Notes under the pieces: generated by a model
What the model was told of the DNA's origin: nothing
What the model saw: the letters and a program-made list of their open reading frames with translations, nothing else
Databases searched by the model: none
From: a virus
Virus record (IMG/VR): IMGVR_UViG_3300044838_000071
Location: 1-64,000 of that record
Direction: 5' to 3' (one strand)
DNA length: 64,000 bases
Program-made: the position numbers and the translations under genes
In this document: positions 38,830-47,734 of the stretch, in pieces
Numbering within the stretch: the stretch's first letter is position 1
How the letters are laid out: every line of letters begins with the position of its first letter

Positions 38830-41800
38830 GCGTGCAGTCCTCCTCCGCGGCTCGGGAGTGGTCGGGACGCGGCGACCGCCTGCCCGCGCTCGTGCCGTCT
38901 GACCTCGACGCTGATCAGATCCTTCAGCCAGCCCATGCCGTCGGCGACGTGCACGTGCGCCGAGTATCTGTTGCCGCCGGCCTTCAGGATCTCCTCGCCG
39001 CCGTGGGCGACGACCATGCGCGGCTCGCCGAGATAGCCCGGCACGATCCCACCCTCGGCGAAGTGGCCGCCGAAGCGCGGTAGCTGCCCGAGCACTTTGT
39101 ACTGCGCCTGGGAGACCGCGAGTTCGAGGCTGCGCTTTTCGAGCTGCTGTTTGGTCAGCGCGAGCAGTTCGGCGTCGCCGGGTTTTTCGGCGGCGGTGGC
39201 GGCTTCGGCTTCGGCCGGCTGCGCTACCGGGCGCACGGCTTCGGCGGAGTCCTGGAGCGCCTGCACGATCCCTTCGATGGACAGCGTCAGCTGCGGGATC
39301 GTCGAGCCGACGGCCTCCTTGATCTTGCCGTCGATCGTGGTGGCGCCCGACTGCAGGCCGGTGATCTGGCTGGTGAGCGCGCCGATCTGGCCGCCGGTGG
39401 CGACTTTCGTCGGGCTGCCGCCGAGGAAGCTCATTTCGTCTTCGATCGGGTGGAGCTCTTTTTTGAGGTCGTCGCGCATGAGTGCTTCCCGCGCGGCCGA
39501 GATCGCGTCGCTCGGGCCGTGCAGCCGGCTGAGGAAGCCCGAGATGCGCCCCTGCTCTGCTTTCCAGCTCTGGATCAGCGCTTCGTTGCGTTCCCACGGC
39601 GGGAGCTGTTTCTCGGCGCTGATCGCTTCCGAGAGCGCCTGGTGGTGCACCTGCGCGTCTTCGCGCTGCTCGCGTACGTGCTGCGCGGCGACCGCGCGGC
39701 CGAGTTTGCGCTGCAGCCCGTGACGGTGCACTTCTTCGAGCTGCTTCTTGATCCGTGCGTAGCGCTGGTGCGCCGCTCGCAGCAGACGCATCATCGCGGC
39801 GCGGCGCGCGATCCTGCGCTTGATGAATTCGACCGCCTTGTCTTTCTGTCGACGCAGCAGGCGCACAAGCACTTCCTGCCAGCGGCGCTCGGCTTCGAGG
39901 ACGGACTGCTGTGCTTTGAAGACGGGGTAGCCGACGGGGAACGGCATCTGCTGGCGGTTCGTCTTGAAGTCCTTGGCGAGCACGCCGATGTCGGGTGCGG
40001 ACAGCAGGCGGTGGTCGTCGAGGCCCGCGATCTGGCCGAGCAGAGAGCTCTGGAGTTGCAGTGCCTGGTTGTCGCCGCCGGCGCCGGCGCGCTGCATCTG
40101 ACGTTCAGCGTGTGTCACGAGTTCCCCGACGTTGAAGTGCTCGCCCGGCTGGAGCGTCGGCATCAGGTAGGGCATGTCAGCGGCGAGCAGCGATGCGGGG
40201 TTCGAGGCCATCTGGCCGAGCAGCCCGAACTCGTCGCCGAGGACGTTGATCGTGTCTTCGGCTGGGGCAAGTTCGTGGCTGATCTCGCCCATGCCGGGGA
40301 TCTTCGCGAGGTCGGTGATCAGCGGCTTGAGGCCTGGCTTGCGCGGCGTCCGCGTGTGCGGGACGTGGCGGGTGCCCTTCACGTGCGTGATCCGCTGCGG
40401 CGCGCCGTGCTCCTTGTGGGAGATCGGGCCGCCTGCCGCGAAGCCCGGCACGACGCCGCCGCGCTGGAAGCCGCGGATCGCGCCGCCGAGCCCCATGAAC
40501 CGACGATAGGAGCCGTTTGTGTACGCTTCCCACGCCCTGATCCCCTGTGCGTGGAAGATCGCGACAGCCGCTCGAGCGTTCGCCAGCGGATCCTCCGGCG
40601 AGCCGTGCATGTAGGCGTTGTTCGCCGGGAGCATGATCTGCCACAGCCCGCGCGCGCGACCGCCGCTTGTGGCCACGCCGACGCTCTGCGGGTTGCCGCC
40701 CGACTCGGCCATCGCGACCGCTGCCATCGTGTGCGCCATGTTGCGCGGGCCGCCGGCGGCGATCCAGAGAGCTTCGAGCTGCGGGCGCTTGACGGCGCCG
40801 TGCGCTTCGCTCGAGCCCGGCACGCCCGTCGGCAGACCGTGCTTTTCGACGTAGGCGTTGGCCGCGTGCGCCATTTTGATCATGCCGTGGCGCAGCGCGT
40901 CGGCCTGGGGACCGGTGCCCTTCACGCCCGGTGGTGAGATCTGCCCGAACGCCGCTTCGCCGGGCTTCAGCGGCGCGTGACGTACCGCGAAGCCCGGCCG
41001 TGCGCCGCCGGCGTACCACCCCGCGCCGCTCGAGCCGTGCGTGCCGAAGAAGCGCCCCATGATCGACATGAACGTGTGTTCTGGGTTCGCATAGACCGTG
41101 ACATCGCCGGGCCCCGGCTGGCCGAAGCTCATCAGCTCGCCGGAGGTCTCAGGGCGCCCGAGCAGGCCGGCGCTGTGCAGCACCGCGCTCACCGCGCCCG
41201 AGCAGTCGTACGGGCCGTTGAAGTTGCCGTGGCCACCGCCCCACACGTAGGGGTAGTGGTGACCGGTGATTTCGCTCGCCTTGCCGACCATCTTGCCGAC
41301 GAGGCCACCTTCGGCCATGAAGTGCGGCGTGTTGACGTGGTCGAAGAAGCCGTGCAGGCCACCCTCCGGCGCCAGGCGCTCGTTGAGATACGCCTGCTGG
41401 TGGCGCGTCAGGACAGCGCCGACCTCGCCGGGGCCAACGGCGATGTCCGTGCCCCCCATGTTGAGGTAGATCGAGTCGTGGCCACGGTCTCCGGGCTGAC
41501 CGAACTGCACCATGCCACCGCCGTAGCGCGCCACTCCCGGCCCAAAGGAGCGGTTCTGGGAGGACGCGCCGACGGAGCCGTGCGGGGCGTGGCCGCTCTG
41601 GGCGAGGTGCGCCTGGATCTTGGGCTGCGCGATTTTCGCTCCGCCGAGGGCCTTGAGCTCGGCGTTGGTCGCGGTGGTGATCAGTTCCGCGCCTTCGGCC
41701 ATGGTGAGCGCGCCGGCTTCGACGGCGTCGTGCACGGCGGCGGTGAACTTCGCGAGTTCCTGTTCGGCGGCGGGCCCGGCGATCGAGAGGCCGCCGCGGA

Positions 41801-44800
41801 GCAATTCGCCCCATTTCTTCATGTTCGTGTCGGTGCTGTGCAGCATGTTTTTGAACACGCTGTCGGAGTGGTGCTCGAGCTCGCTGAGCTTGTGCTGGAG
41901 CTCTTTGTTGCCGGGGTCCTGTTTGAGTAGCGCTTTCAGATCGCGCATCGCCAGGCCGAGGTTGTGCACCATGTTCTTGCCGTTGACGTTGCGGTCGAGA
42001 TTGAACAGGCCCCATTCGGCGCGCAGGTTGTTCAGCGATTCGGTCAGATTGCGTTCGGCGCCCTGCAGCCTCATCGCTGCGGCGACCTGGCGGGAGGTGC
42101 CGAGCGCGTGTTCGCGCATGTAGTCGGCGAAGCCTGGGAACTGGCTCTGCAGCGACGTGAGCACCTTGTGCACGGCGCCCTTCGGTAGCTGGCCCTTCTG
42201 TTCGAGTTCTGCGGCGTAGGCGACCATCGCTCGCCCTGCCGACAGGCGCGCCTCGCCCGACAGTCTGCGCAGCCCGAGCGCGGTGTCCATCGTGAAGGCG
42301 CCGACCGTCTTGTGCGAGATCGTCTCGAGCCCAGCCTTCATCTGTTCGGCGGCAGCCAGGCCCTCGCGGAGTTCCAGCTTGAAGCGGTTCTGGAAGGCAC
42401 GGTTGAACTCGCTCGCCTGCTGGGTCGGGCTCTGCGGATTCAGGAAGCCGGGTTCGCGTTCCTGCGCCTGGCGGCGCTGCACCTCGTCGAACTGCTGGCG
42501 GGCGCGGGTGACGCCACCGCCGATCTTGTGCAGTTCCGCTTCGAGATGCTTGTCGACGTAGGGCGTCAGCCCCGCCCCGAATTGCGAGGTGAAGCCTTTG
42601 GCGAAGTTCTTGCCGTAGTCGGGCGCCTTCTTGGCGAACAGCCCCATCGCTGCCTCGAGCCCCACGCCGACGGCCGCGCCCGCCGCGGCGCCCCACGGCC
42701 CGAACGCAGCGCCGGTGGCGGCGCCGGTGATCGCGCCCTGCAGCACGCCCTTCACTTCGTGGCCGACGGGTAGCGCGCTCGTCAGCACTTCCGCGCCGAG
42801 CGCACCGGCGATGCCGTACGCACCGCCCTTCAGCAGCTTCGGGCCGAGACCCTTCGCCGCAGCACTGACCCCGCCGAACAGACCGCCACCGGCCCCAGCC
42901 GCGGCACGCTCGGCGTTAGTGGTGGCGTTCGCGCGCTCCGCCGCCGAGAGATTCGTCCCGCCAGGAAGCATCATGCCGCCGCCACCCGCTAGCTCCACAG
43001 CGCCGAGGCGACCCACGGCCGGTGCCGCTACGTCTGCGGTCGCGGCGACGCGCGCCTGTGCAGCGGCCAGCTCGTTCTGGGCGGCGGCATCCGCTGTGGC
43101 CAGCCCGGACGCCTCGCCGAGCGAGCGCGCCACACCACGGATCCCGCCCCACACAGCCTGCGCGCCGAACGCCCGCAGCGAGATCAGGATGCCACCCAGC
43201 ATCAGCGCGAACACCTGCGAGTGGGCGGCCATCGAGGAGATCGCGTCGACGATCGGCGTGAACGCTTGCAGCGCCAGGATCGTCAGTTTCGTCAGCCCCG
43301 GTGCCACGGCCAGGTAGACGTGGCCGAACGCGGTGATCATCGGCAGTAGGGCGTGGCCAAGCGCCTCGAGCTGTTCCTTGTGGACCTCGAAGATGGTCCT
43401 GAGCTGGGCGGAGCCGCGCGTCGACTTCTCCCATTCGCGGAGCTTTTCGAGGGCGTGCGTGAGACCTTCGACGATCGAGGAGGCGGTGCCCGAGGACTGC
43501 TTGAAGAGGTAGTAGACGTCCTGGCCGAGCACCTTCACGAGCGCCGACCACATCTGGAACATCCCGATCATTTTCCCGATGAAGGCGCCGATCTGGGCGT
43601 CTTCCAGCCCGTTCAGCCGCGTGAAGAAATGGTCGAGCGTTTTGACGAAGCCACCGGTGAAGTGCGAAGCCTGGTCGATCACGCGCAGGAACAGCTCGAA
43701 GCCCTGCGTGCCGGCGTGGATCGCGGTCGGCAGCTGCTCGCGGAAGCGTTTCTCGAGGTCGTTGAAGATGCCGACGCCCTTCGGCCCCTCGAGCCACGAG
43801 AACATCGGCCGGATGTCGCGGTTTATGATCGCGAGGTTCATCTGCGCTGCCGCAGCGACACGCGGGACGTAGTCGTGGCCGAGCCGCAGCACCTGGCTCA
43901 GGATCTCGGTCGCGTTGACACGCGCCTGGCTGGTCTGCGTGTTCCAGAACTCGTGCAGCGCGTGCTCCTGCTTGGCTAGCCCGAGCTCCGCTTTCACGCC
44001 GGCGGTGTTGCCGAGTTCGGCCATCAGCATGTTCAATTCGTGCTGCGCCATCACGGCCTGTTTGCTGCCGGCGCCGTACTTCGCGACCGCCTGCGCGACT
44101 TTCTCGTAGGCGGTGTCGAGTTCCTTGGTCTGCGCGATCGTCGAGTGCATCACCGCCGCGTCCGCGCCACCGCCGACGGCCTGCTGGCCCGCCATGCCCA
44201 GCCCGAGGAAGCCCGCACCGATACCGGCGCCCGCGGCCGACCCGCCGAGGCCGAGCAGCGTCGTCAGGATGTGCTCGTTGCCGAGCCCCGCGAAGCCCGC
44301 GAGGCTCCCCACGGCCGCGCCGGCGCCGATCGCCGGGCCCAGCAGATAGCCGGCCCAGCCAGGCGGGCGCCCGTGGCCACCGCCGCGGTGTCCGACGAGC
44401 ATTCGGCCAAGCGCCACGTCCGCGAACAGATTGCTGTCTTCCCCGCCACCACCGCCGGCAGGCGCGACCGCCGTGGGAGGTAGACCTCCGCCCCCCCTGC
44501 CTCCCATGCCGCTGAGGGCACCTGCGTCGAGCGCCCTCGCCTCGGCAGCATGCCGCTCCAGGCTGCGTATATACGCCGCGTCGGCCCGTGACTTCTCGGC
44601 GTCGGAGAGAACGACCGCGTCCTTGGCCGCTTTCGCTGCGGCAGCCTCCTCGCCGTAGGCGCGGGCCACCTCGCGCACAGCGCCGGTCTGTGTGCGCCCA
44701 GCGGCCTGCGAGACAGCCGCGCTGTGCTCCATGTCACGCGACAGCGCCGCCTGCTCGATCCGCATCTGCGCGACCGAGCCATCGACCTCTTTCGCCATGC

Positions 44801-45029
44801 GCGCCGTCGCCGTCCCGAAGCGCGCGATCGGCTCGCTCAGGCTGCGGTCGTAGTCCTGGCCGATGCGACCGAAGCTCGTGCCCATCCGGGCGGTATCCCG
44901 GTCGAGCATCTGCTGCATCGTGGCCGTCGCAAGCGCGACCCGTCGCTCGGCCGTCAGCAGCCCGCGATCGAGCGGGCCGAGATCGACGTCGAGCTCGAGG
45001 ATCGCCTCGCCCAGCAGCTCAGGACTCAC
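38826..45029 (-). CDS. tail tape measure protein with NlpC/P60 and lytic transglycosylase domains
   Basis: At 2067 residues this sets a tail of several hundred nanometres by family rule of about 1.5 angstrom per residue. Helical coiled coils open the protein; two hydrophobic glycine-rich stretches lie near residues 215-290 and 735-800. An NlpC/P60 domain (HHYPYVWGGGHG...PYDCSGA, about 1250-1345) and a goose-type/SLT transglycosylase domain (MAAVAMAESGGNPQSVG...GLWQIM, about 1420-1500) lie in the last third. They would open the cell wall for DNA entry. GTG at 45029 has GGGAGGTGAT. Confidence 0.92.
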   Translation of the reverse strand: MSPELLGEAILELDVDLGPLDRGLLTAERRVALATATMQQMLDRDTARMGTSFGRIGQDYDRSLSEPIARFGTATARMAKEVDGSVAQMRIEQAALSRDMEHSAAVSQAAGRTQTGAVREVARAYGEEAAAAKAAKDAVVLSDAEKSRADAAYIRSLERHAAEARALDAGALSGMGGRGGGGLPPTAVAPAGGGGGEDSNLFADVALGRMLVGHRGGGHGRPPGWAGYLLGPAIGAGAAVGSLAGFAGLGNEHILTTLLGLGGSAAGAGIGAGFLGLGMAGQQAVGGGADAAVMHSTIAQTKELDTAYEKVAQAVAKYGAGSKQAVMAQHELNMLMAELGNTAGVKAELGLAKQEHALHEFWNTQTSQARVNATEILSQVLRLGHDYVPRVAAAAQMNLAIINRDIRPMFSWLEGPKGVGIFNDLEKRFREQLPTAIHAGTQGFELFLRVIDQASHFTGGFVKTLDHFFTRLNGLEDAQIGAFIGKMIGMFQMWSALVKVLGQDVYYLFKQSSGTASSIVEGLTHALEKLREWEKSTRGSAQLRTIFEVHKEQLEALGHALLPMITAFGHVYLAVAPGLTKLTILALQAFTPIVDAISSMAAHSQVFALMLGGILISLRAFGAQAVWGGIRGVARSLGEASGLATADAAAQNELAAAQARVAATADVAAPAVGRLGAVELAGGGGMMLPGGTNLSAAERANATTNAERAAAGAGGGLFGGVSAAAKGLGPKLLKGGAYGIAGALGAEVLTSALPVGHEVKGVLQGAITGAATGAAFGPWGAAAGAAVGVGLEAAMGLFAKKAPDYGKNFAKGFTSQFGAGLTPYVDKHLEAELHKIGGGVTRARQQFDEVQRRQAQEREPGFLNPQSPTQQASEFNRAFQNRFKLELREGLAAAEQMKAGLETISHKTVGAFTMDTALGLRRLSGEARLSAGRAMVAYAAELEQKGQLPKGAVHKVLTSLQSQFPGFADYMREHALGTSRQVAAAMRLQGAERNLTESLNNLRAEWGLFNLDRNVNGKNMVHNLGLAMRDLKALLKQDPGNKELQHKLSELEHHSDSVFKNMLHSTDTNMKKWGELLRGGLSIAGPAAEQELAKFTAAVHDAVEAGALTMAEGAELITTATNAELKALGGAKIAQPKIQAHLAQSGHAPHGSVGASSQNRSFGPGVARYGGGMVQFGQPGDRGHDSIYLNMGGTDIAVGPGEVGAVLTRHQQAYLNERLAPEGGLHGFFDHVNTPHFMAEGGLVGKMVGKASEITGHHYPYVWGGGHGNFNGPYDCSGAVSAVLHSAGLLGRPETSGELMSFGQPGPGDVTVYANPEHTFMSIMGRFFGTHGSSGAGWYAGGARPGFAVRHAPLKPGEAAFGQISPPGVKGTGPQADALRHGMIKMAHAANAYVEKHGLPTGVPGSSEAHGAVKRPQLEALWIAAGGPRNMAHTMAAVAMAESGGNPQSVGVATSGGRARGLWQIMLPANNAYMHGSPEDPLANARAAVAIFHAQGIRAWEAYTNGSYRRFMGLGGAIRGFQRGGVVPGFAAGGPISHKEHGAPQRITHVKGTRHVPHTRTPRKPGLKPLITDLAKIPGMGEISHELAPAEDTINVLGDEFGLLGQMASNPASLLAADMPYLMPTLQPGEHFNVGELVTHAERQMQRAGAGGDNQALQLQSSLLGQIAGLDDHRLLSAPDIGVLAKDFKTNRQQMPFPVGYPVFKAQQSVLEAERRWQEVLVRLLRRQKDKAVEFIKRRIARRAAMMRLLRAAHQRYARIKKQLEEVHRHGLQRKLGRAVAAQHVREQREDAQVHHQALSEAISAEKQLPPWERNEALIQSWKAEQGRISGFLSRLHGPSDAISAAREALMRDDLKKELHPIEDEMSFLGGSPTKVATGGQIGALTSQITGLQSGATTIDGKIKEAVGSTIPQLTLSIEGIVQALQDSAEAVRPVAQPAEAEAATAAEKPGDAELLALTKQQLEKRSLELAVSQAQYKVLGQLPRFGGHFAEGGIVPGYLGEPRMVVAHGGEEILKAGGNRYSAHVHVADGMGWLKDLISVEVRRHERGQAVAASRPLPSRGGGLHA

Positions 45030-45105
45030 CTATCACCTCCCTTCTGTACGCTCGGGGCGTGCGATCACCGCGCCAGCACCGAAGTCCCTCGCGCTAACCC
45101 AACTG

Positions 45106-45192
45106 GGAGGGCGCTGCCGGGCTGGCTGGCAACCGGACTCGAAATCCGGGGCACGACACTCGCGCGTGGGGGTTCGACTCCTCCGCCCTCCG
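45106..45192 (+). tRNA. tRNA-Ser (CGA)
   Basis: The 87-base gene folds with GGAGGGC/GCCCTCC acceptor, D arm TGCC/GGCA, anticodon stem CCGGA/TCCGG around loop CTCGAAA (anticodon CGA), long variable arm and T arm GGGGG-TTCGACT-CCTCC. Discriminator G fits serine. The 3' CCA is not encoded. It reads UCG codons. Confidence 0.9.
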
Positions 45193-45195
45193 CTT

Positions 45196-45281
45196 GGAAG
45201 GCGTCCGGCTGGACGAGGAGCACGGCCGCTACCCGTGTGGGCGCTCAAGGCGTCTTAGAGGTTCGAGTCCTCTGCCTTCCG
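45196..45281 (+). tRNA. tRNA-Ser (GCT)
   Basis: The 86-base gene has GGAAGGC/GCCTTCC acceptor, anticodon stem CACGG/CCGTG around loop CCGCTAC (anticodon GCT), a long variable arm and T arm AGAGG-TTCGAGT-CCTCT, discriminator G. It reads AGC/AGU codons. Its last 37 bases overlap the 3' end of the chaperone frame on the other strand. CCA is not encoded. Confidence 0.9.
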
Positions 45282-45580
45282 CCTCGTTTCACCGGGCTAC
45301 GCCGGGCTACAGGACGTTTCCGGGGCTTCGCCGGGGGTTTCTTCGCCTTCGGCTCCTCGGCGGGCTCTAGGACGACCTCGATGCCCGCACCCTGCAGCTT
45401 GGTCATGTCCGGCTTCTCACGACGGCGCCGGCGCTGCTGTCCCTCCGCCCGACGCTCGAGCTGAGCCAGCAACTCCGAACGCGCGCGGTCCTCGAGCATC
45501 TGGCCGCCCGCCGCGAGCGCAGCCTGGATCAGGTCGAGCTGCCGTTCGGCTTCGAGCCGCGGCAGCATCACCAGGTACAT
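45245..45580 (-). CDS. tail assembly chaperone, frameshift extension
   Basis: A 111-residue frame (MYLVMLPRLEAERQLDL... to a Lys/Pro-rich end KPPAKPRKRPVARRSP). The frame is open and reads like protein further upstream (LDYGELIPRLHAFYGPAPN..DWLTVRPPILR), which overlaps the previous chaperone frame at -1. In most siphoviruses this frame is only made as a frameshift fusion. The C-terminal basic end includes copy 5 of the dispersed repeat and overlaps a tRNA on the plus strand. Confidence 0.7.
   Translation of the reverse strand: MYLVMLPRLEAERQLDLIQAALAAGGQMLEDRARSELLAQLERRAEGQQRRRRREKPDMTKLQGAGIEVVLEPAEEPKAKKPPAKPRKRPVARRSPVKRGGRQRTRTSKTP
45287..45316 (+). repeat. dispersed CCGGGCT repeat, copy 5
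   Basis: TTTCACCGGGCT-ACG-CCGGGCT-ACAGGACG. It starts six bases after the second tRNA-Ser and lies in the coding end of the chaperone extension, read on the other strand. Confidence 0.6.
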
Positions 45581-45660
45581 CCGCAGGATCGGCGGGCGGA
45601 CCGTCAGCCAGTCGCCGTTGTCGTTCGGCGCAGGGCCGTAGAACGCATGAAGGCGCGGGA

Positions 45661-46101
45661 TCAGCTCGCCGTAGTCGAGCCGGTCTCCCGCGCCATCTCC
45701 TGACTCCGTTCCCGCGCCACCGTCTGAGACAGCGGCGCGAGCGTAAAAGCCAGCACGATCTGCGACCGCTGGCCGTCCTTCAGGTGTTTCTTGACCGGCG
45801 CCGGCGCGTCGAGCACCTTCTCGAGCATGTGGTCGAGCAGCGTCTTCAGCCGCTTGCGCTGGGCGCTGTTCAGGTCCTGCGTGTTCCAGAGAGCGTCGAA
45901 CTCCTTGCCTTCCATCGTCAGCTGCTGCTGTTCGGCGATCCCGAAGTCATCCATCGACCGGAGATCGAACAGCTCGCCCTCCTCGCTCTCGGGCGTGGGG
46001 AGACGGACTTTCGAGCGTTTCGGTGCGAGCGTGGTGAGGTCGAGGATCATGTCCTCGTCGACAGCCTCCACTGGTGGGGCTGGCGGGGTTTTAGTAGCCA
46101 C
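45661..46101 (-). CDS. tail assembly chaperone
   Basis: A 146-residue acidic helical protein (DEDMILDLTTLAPKR...). Its position between tail tube and tape measure is that of the G/gpG-T chaperone pair that escorts the tape measure. GTG at 46101 has AAGGAGG. A -1 slip at GGC-TTTT-AC (45749-45744 area, Phe codon re-pairs perfectly) would fuse it to the frame ending at 45245; no canonical X-XXY-YYZ heptamer was found. Confidence 0.7.
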   Translation of the reverse strand: MATKTPPAPPVEAVDEDMILDLTTLAPKRSKVRLPTPESEEGELFDLRSMDDFGIAEQQQLTMEGKEFDALWNTQDLNSAQRKRLKTLLDHMLEKVLDAPAPVKKHLKDGQRSQIVLAFTLAPLSQTVARERSQEMARETGSTTAS

Positions 46102-46138
46102 TTGGCCTCCTTGGGCTTGGTGGTTTGGTATGTGTGCT

Positions 46139-46369
46139 TCAGGCTTGGATGCGGAGCGTCGGCGCGCCGCCGGGAGGCGCAGCGTTCTCCCTTGGCGGCG
46201 TGCCGGGCTCCTCGAGGACGAAGCGAATGTCGTGCTCTTCGCAGAACTCCTGGAGCTCGCGCATCTTGGCTTTCGCCCGACGGCGATGGTGGTCTTGCTG
46301 GCGCTTGTGATCACGCGCCGAGTCGCGCATGGACCTGGCCTTGGCTATCGCTGTGGCACGGGCGTCCAT
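46139..46369 (-). CDS. small basic protein between tail tube and chaperone
   Basis: A 76-residue protein, strongly helical and charged (MDARATAIAKARSMRDSARDHK...KMRELQEFCEEHDIRFVLEEPG). An unusual extra gene at this position. The ribosome binding site is weak. Confidence 0.55.
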   Translation of the reverse strand: MDARATAIAKARSMRDSARDHKRQQDHHRRRAKAKMRELQEFCEEHDIRFVLEEPGTPPRENAAPPGGAPTLRIQA

Positions 46370-46372
46370 GAG

Positions 46373-46957
46373 CTAGGTCAGCTGGCGGAACGTCGCCCAC
46401 TTGCCAGCTTCAAATTCGAGCACGTCCCACTGCACAGCGAGCATCGCCGGCCCGGATTTGAGGCTGTATTTGATCTGCTGGGCGCCCGCCTGGCAGGCCG
46501 TCGGGATCTCGTACTGGCCTTCCTTTTCTTCGTTCTCCGTCGAGACGCCGCGCAGCAGCAGCGCGTAGAACGCGAGCCGGACGCCTCGTTTGAGGTCGAC
46601 CGACTTCTCGGCGTTGGCGCCGGTGACGGTCGTGACGGTCGCCTTGTCCATGATCAGCGCGTACTGGGCGACGGAGAGGTCGACCAGGTCGAACGCGACC
46701 GACATGGTTTCGTCCGTGCGCCATTTCTTTCGCGGCACGATGCCGCCGGCGGAGGTGAATCCCGCCTGCGTCTGGCCGTGCGAGACCGTCACGCCGGCGT
46801 CGGAGTAGTTCTTGTCGCCCGACGTGCCGACCTTCGTCCAGCTCGACGCGAACGCGCCTTCAGCGGTCGAGAGCGGCGGGAACGCCGTCCCGACCGGGGC
46901 CACCCACGCTGTATACGGGGCGGCGATTACCTCCGGTAGCTGTCCAACTACTGCCAT
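46373..46957 (-). CDS. major tail tube protein
   Basis: A 194-residue protein at the standard position before the chaperones and tape measure. It has beta-rich sequence with PYTAWVAPVGTAFPPLSTAE at the start and VSHGQTQAGFTSAGG...TDETMSVAFDLVDLSVAQYALIMD, typical of siphovirus tube subunits (N-terminal loop and central barrel). Starts behind GGGAGATG. Confidence 0.8.
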   Translation of the reverse strand: MAVVGQLPEVIAAPYTAWVAPVGTAFPPLSTAEGAFASSWTKVGTSGDKNYSDAGVTVSHGQTQAGFTSAGGIVPRKKWRTDETMSVAFDLVDLSVAQYALIMDKATVTTVTGANAEKSVDLKRGVRLAFYALLLRGVSTENEEKEGQYEIPTACQAGAQQIKYSLKSGPAMLAVQWDVLEFEAGKWATFRQLT

Positions 46958-46973
46958 TTCGCATCATCTCCCA

Positions 46974-47288
46974 TCAGGTCGATTTGTTGGCCGCTGTGCC
47001 GCCCGATGGGGGGCTTTGCGATGCGCTGTCTTCTGCGGCTGCCGCCTCAGCAATAGAGGCAGCGGCGGATGTCTCGTCCTCGTCCTGCTTGCGGCGCGGA
47101 TCGACGCTCGACCCACTCTTGCGGACCTGGTCTGCGGTTCCGGGGTTCGTCAGCATCTCTTCCGCGTCAGCCTCCGACACCTCGAACGTCTCGCCCGCCT
47201 TGATGGTCTCGCCATCCTCGCCGAGCTTCAGCAGATCGTTGGGCTGCGGCGGGATGAACTGCAGCCGTACCTTGTCCTCCTTGGTCAT
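46974..47288 (-). CDS. hypothetical virion-region protein
   Basis: A 104-residue protein starting MTKEDKVRLQFIPPQPNDLLKLGEDG with a barrel-like domain, followed by a low-complexity Ala/Ser-rich tail. AGGAGGTCAG precedes the ATG. It may be a small tail or head accessory protein, similar in design to the protein at 56167. Confidence 0.6.
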   Translation of the reverse strand: MTKEDKVRLQFIPPQPNDLLKLGEDGETIKAGETFEVSEADAEEMLTNPGTADQVRKSGSSVDPRRKQDEDETSAAASIAEAAAAEDSASQSPPSGGTAANKST

Positions 47289-47296
47289 CTGACCTC

Positions 47297-47734
47297 CTAG
47301 GGAATCGTGTGGATCGAGTGCATGACCTGCGTGGTGACGAGCGAGAAGTTCCAGTTGGTCTGCGGGTCGATCGCCGAGGCGACGCCACCGACGATGCGCG
47401 CCCAGTAGACCTTCACCTCTTCCCATTTGCCGACCCGCAGGTCCTTCAGGGCCAGCTGCACCTCGCGCCCGATGTTCTCCGCCTCCAGCCGCGTCGAGCC
47501 GTAGCAGACGACATCGAGGCGGCTGTCGATCACCGGCAGGTTGCTGCGCCCGAACATCTGGCCGCCGCCGGCGGGGCGCACGACGACCAGGCCCTCACCC
47601 ATCTTGGGCTCCTCGCCCTCGGGCAGTTCGGGTCGGAAGACGCGCCCCTCCGTCGCGTCGAACACCGGCGCCTGCGCCTTTAGGTACGCGGCGATCGCAA
47701 GCGTCGGGTCGGCGGCAGCCGTAGCGGGACTCAC
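47297..47734 (-). CDS. tail terminator-like protein
   Basis: A 145-residue protein in the slot of the tail terminator, just before the tail tube. It begins TLAIAAYLKAQAPVFDATEGRVFRPELPEG, typical of the alpha/beta terminators, and contains SRLDVVCYGSTRLEAENIGREVQLALKDL. GTG at 47734 is set by GTGA. Confidence 0.7.
   Translation of the reverse strand: MSPATAAADPTLAIAAYLKAQAPVFDATEGRVFRPELPEGEEPKMGEGLVVVRPAGGGQMFGRSNLPVIDSRLDVVCYGSTRLEAENIGREVQLALKDLRVGKWEEVKVYWARIVGGVASAIDPQTNWNFSLVTTQVMHSIHTIP

Noticed and set aside
36754-39597. 947-codon version of the distal tail protein
   Set aside because: The first 256 codons are the tape measure gene read in another frame; ATG 38829 with ATGA overlap is the natural start.
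39450-40937. Long plus-strand frame of 495 codons
   Set aside because: It is the antisense of the tape measure gene; its sequence is low-complexity Arg/Ala/Val and lacks a ribosome binding site.
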